From Acetobacteraceae bacterium (GTDB taxonomy: Bacteria; Pseudomonadota; Alphaproteobacteria; Acetobacterales; Acetobacteraceae), in the NCBI GenBank assembly GCA_030039695.1, contig JASHVB010000201.1, forward strand, positions 1 through 7,002: DNA of 7,002 nucleotides, given 5' to 3'. Position 1 is the first letter of the stretch. Every line of letters begins with the position of its first letter. A model generated the notes under the pieces. That model worked only from the letters and a program-made list of their open reading frames with translations, ran no database searches and was not told the origin of the DNA. Position numbers and translations under genes: made by a program. Shown piece by piece: positions 5,374-7,002 of this stretch.

Positions 5374-5847
5374 TCAACGCGGTGGTGCCTGCATCATCGG
5401 TCCGTAGCCCGGCACCATGTTGCCCTGGGCGTACATGCACTGGGCGAATGCGTTGTTATACTGCTGCTGGATCGAGAGCTGGGCGTTCGAACTTGACGAC
5501 GCGCCGAAGGCGCCACCGCCGAGCGCACCCGCGCCTGCCCCGATGGCTGCGCCCGCACCGGCATTGCCCCCAGCGGCACCGATGGCGGCACCTAACCCTG
5601 CGCCCAGGGCGGTTGTGATCAGCCCACCAGCGACAGCCCTGTTGTTGGCGTTCTGCGCTTGCCCGGCGACGGATTGTTGCGCGTATTGCTTACACTGAAA
5701 CTGATCACGCTGGAAAGCATCAAACGACTTACCTTGGCCTGGCAACACTTGGACCGTCGGCCCCATCGGGGTCTGCGCGCAGGCGGTGCACAGCAGCACT
5801 GGGACCACAGCGCCAAGGAAGGTGGCGCGACGAATAGGGTGCAGCAT
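5374..5847 (-). CDS. Glycine-zipper family lipoprotein
   Basis: This is a 157-residue outer-membrane-type lipoprotein. Residues 1-22 form a signal peptide (HPIRRATFLGAVVPVLLCTA) ending in a lipobox-like CTAC with lipid attachment predicted at C23; the first lipobox position is cysteine instead of leucine, which is atypical but tolerated. After it comes VQVLPGQGKSFDAFQRDQFQCKQYA (32-56), a conserved head block in this family. Residues about 74-115 are a glycine zipper, repeated G-x-x-x-G/A (ALGAGLGAAIGAAGGNAGAG and on), expected to pack as paired helices in or on a membrane. The end has QQQYNNAFAQCMYAQGNMVPG (127-147), the family's usual closing motif. C52 and C137 could form a disulfide. The length is typical and the gene looks complete. 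The start at 5847 is supported by AGGGGAAG 6 bases upstream. The exact role of the family is not established; envelope stability or pore-like behaviour has been suggested for glycine-zipper proteins. It stands alone. Confidence 0.9.
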   Translation of the reverse strand: MLHPIRRATFLGAVVPVLLCTACAQTPMGPTVQVLPGQGKSFDAFQRDQFQCKQYAQQSVAGQAQNANNRAVAGGLITTALGAGLGAAIGAAGGNAGAGAAIGAGAGALGGGAFGASSSSNAQLSIQQQYNNAFAQCMYAQGNMVPGYGPMMQAPPR

Positions 5848-5853
5848 GAGAGA

Positions 5854-5861
5854 CTTCCCCT
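5854..5861 (-). promoter_or_regulatory. Ribosome binding site of the glycine-zipper lipoprotein gene
   Basis: AGGGGAAG on the minus strand lies 6 bases before ATG 5847. It agrees with the signal peptide in placing the start there. Confidence 0.6.
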
Positions 5862-6661
5862 GGTTTGGCGGCAGCCACCGTGATTGGGTTGCGGGGCGGC
5901 ACGCACGACACGTTACGCCATCGTCATGCCCGCGAGAAGTTATTCATTCAATCTTTGGGACTGGCGGCAAACCGATGCGGGTCCTTCCACGCGGCGTTGC
6001 GGCTGCCCCCGGCCGGGTCGTCTCAGGCGTGTCGTCGCGTCGCGCGAGCAGCATGCAAAAGCGACGCAGGTCCGGTCCGCCATGCCCGTCACGGCTAGCC
6101 TGGAATCGGCCTTCCAGGCCGGGTTCCGGGATTATGGTGAGACGCTTGTGAGAGGTTGGGGGAACCGACGAGATGGAACGGCGTGAGACGTTTAGCCGTG
6201 AGACACCGACCCGAGAGGGCATAGGACGGAATTCCATCCAGGTGGGAAACCGCCGATCAGGAAGGAAACGGGCTGGCTCTGGGAAGGGCGAGCAGGTGGG
6301 AAGCGGGCGCTAACTGCGTCGGACCGCTCGCCGCGGCATTCAGAATCGGCGCGCCTGGGCCATCGCCGGGCCGTGATCGATTCCCTCGCTGTTACGTCGA
6401 GGATCGTAGTTTCAGGAGCGTCAACCAGCACTTTTCTCATCAATTGCGGCAACACGACATTGGGCGCGGCCATCGGGCGGTCCGACTGAATGCCTATACC
6501 AGGAATGACGGACCAAGGTGACCCACCCCGGCGACATGGTGACGTTCATCGTGGCCGCTGTGCAACACGACGGGCGCCGTGTTGCGTCGATCGTATCCCA
6601 GATCGGCGTCAGCGATGACGACAGCAGTCACGATTGCAGCCGCGTTGGGTACAACGACCGG
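5862..6661. other. Gene-free stretch of about 800 bases
   Basis: No recognisable gene. Overlapping frames of 60-120 codons occur on both strands (for example plus 5786-6151, minus 6237-5944, minus 6473-6192), all without recognisable motifs or good ribosome sites. The minus frame starting at 6473 has a short protein-like beginning (VVLPQLMRKVLVDAPETTIL), but the opposite strand there is equally plausible. GTGAGAC occurs three times (6137-6143, 6183-6189, 6198-6204) without a fixed spacing. No terminator or RNA gene was seen. Confidence 0.4.
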
Positions 6662-7002
6662 TTACGTTGTCGGCTTGATGTTTTGATTGAGCCGGAACAG
6701 GTTAGTCGGGTCGTACTTGTTCTTCAGAGCGACCAGCCGGTCGTAGCCATGGCGATAGGCTGCGCGGATACGGCCACCCTCCTCCGCGTCGAGGTGATTG
6801 ACGTACACCTCACCGCTCGAGAACGGCTCGACAGCGCTCCAGAACTCCCGCGTCCACGGAATATGCATCGCCGCTTCCGCTGGGTCGTTCCACTGCGAGA
6901 TCACATCGTAATCCCACTGGTCGGCGCGCGGGCCGAAGGCGGTCGAGTCGGGGTCCACGCGAGTCGCGGCGCCATGGACATGGAAAAATCCAACCAACGA
7001 CA
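6662..7002 (-). CDS. FAD-linked oxidase with berberine-bridge-enzyme (BBE) C-terminus, 5' part outside the window
   Basis: This is the last 113 codons of a gene that enters from the right edge and stops at TAA 6664-6662. The visible part is the C-terminal BBE domain of FAD-binding (PCMH/VAO-type) oxidoreductases: GFFHVHGAATRV (a substrate-domain strand), the W-rich segment HIPWTREFWSAVEPFSSG, then YVNHLDAEEGGRIRAAYRHG and the hallmark end YDRLVALKNKYDPTNLFRLN followed by QNIKP. This end packs against the FAD and is highly conserved. Family members are flavin-dependent oxidases acting on sugars, alcohols or alkaloid-like substrates, often with a bicovalently bound FAD; the linking His and Cys would lie upstream and cannot be checked here. 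Nothing in the window links to it, and no terminator is visible after the stop. Confidence 0.92.
   Translation of the reverse strand, partial: SLVGFFHVHGAATRVDPDSTAFGPRADQWDYDVISQWNDPAEAAMHIPWTREFWSAVEPFSSGEVYVNHLDAEEGGRIRAAYRHGYDRLVALKNKYDPTNLFRLNQNIKPTT

Noticed and set aside
6137..6204. Three copies of GTGAGAC as a possible repeat array
   Set aside because: The copies are short and irregularly spaced (46 and 15 bases), with no conserved flanks, so they do not form a CRISPR or iteron array.
6518..7002. Plus-strand frame from GTG 6518 (ATG 6536) open to the right edge, over 160 codons
   Set aside because: From 6662 on it is antisense to a clear FAD-oxidase gene, whose GC-rich codons keep the opposite strand open. 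The first 48 codons alone have no recognisable motif and no well-spaced ribosome site.

Overview
The window is GC-rich, gene-poor and looks like an accessory or decaying stretch of a proteobacterial chromosome. The best guess is an alphaproteobacterium of the Hyphomicrobiales/Bradyrhizobium kind. This rests on the style of the TIR domain, the glycine-zipper lipoprotein, the ISKra4-type transposase and the high third-position GC, not on a marker gene, so the placement is an inference.

Layout from left to right. Positions 1-350 hold a weak 74-codon frame and then a repeat-containing leader. Positions 351-779 (+) encode a small PPOX-class FMN/F420-type flavin-binding protein. Positions 780-1323 have no convincing gene, only competing open frames on both strands. 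Positions 1324-2706 (-) are an ISKra4-family transposase whose last ~30 codons are cut off by two in-frame TAG codons, so the insertion sequence is probably dead. Next to it, 2717-2920 (-) is a short signal-peptide protein that ends at the insertion-sequence side and is probably truncated. Positions 2921-3500 show nothing firm.

Positions 3501-4319 (+) encode a lipoprotein with an OmpA/MotB-like domain and a C-terminal glycine-rich beta domain. Its base composition is less GC-rich than that of its neighbours, which suggests separate acquisition. Convergent to it, 4388-4999 (-) begins with a clear TIR domain, but TIR similarity stops abruptly near residue 89. The tail contains a strong Shine-Dalgarno followed by an ATG, and a hydrophobic segment in another frame, which looks like a broken small membrane protein. 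Positions 5000-5373 hold only a weak frame and a hairpin. Positions 5374-5847 (-) encode a glycine-zipper lipoprotein. Positions 5848-6661 show no recognisable gene. From 6662 to the right edge (-) lies the C-terminus of a berberine-bridge-like FAD-linked oxidase.

The intact genes do not form an operon or one pathway: they are on both strands and separated by long gaps. The common theme is envelope lipoproteins scattered among remnants of mobile and possible defence genes (dead transposase, truncated secreted protein, broken TIR gene). No complete new system is visible. The most interesting spots are the TIR gene with its chimeric tail and the OmpA-like lipoprotein.
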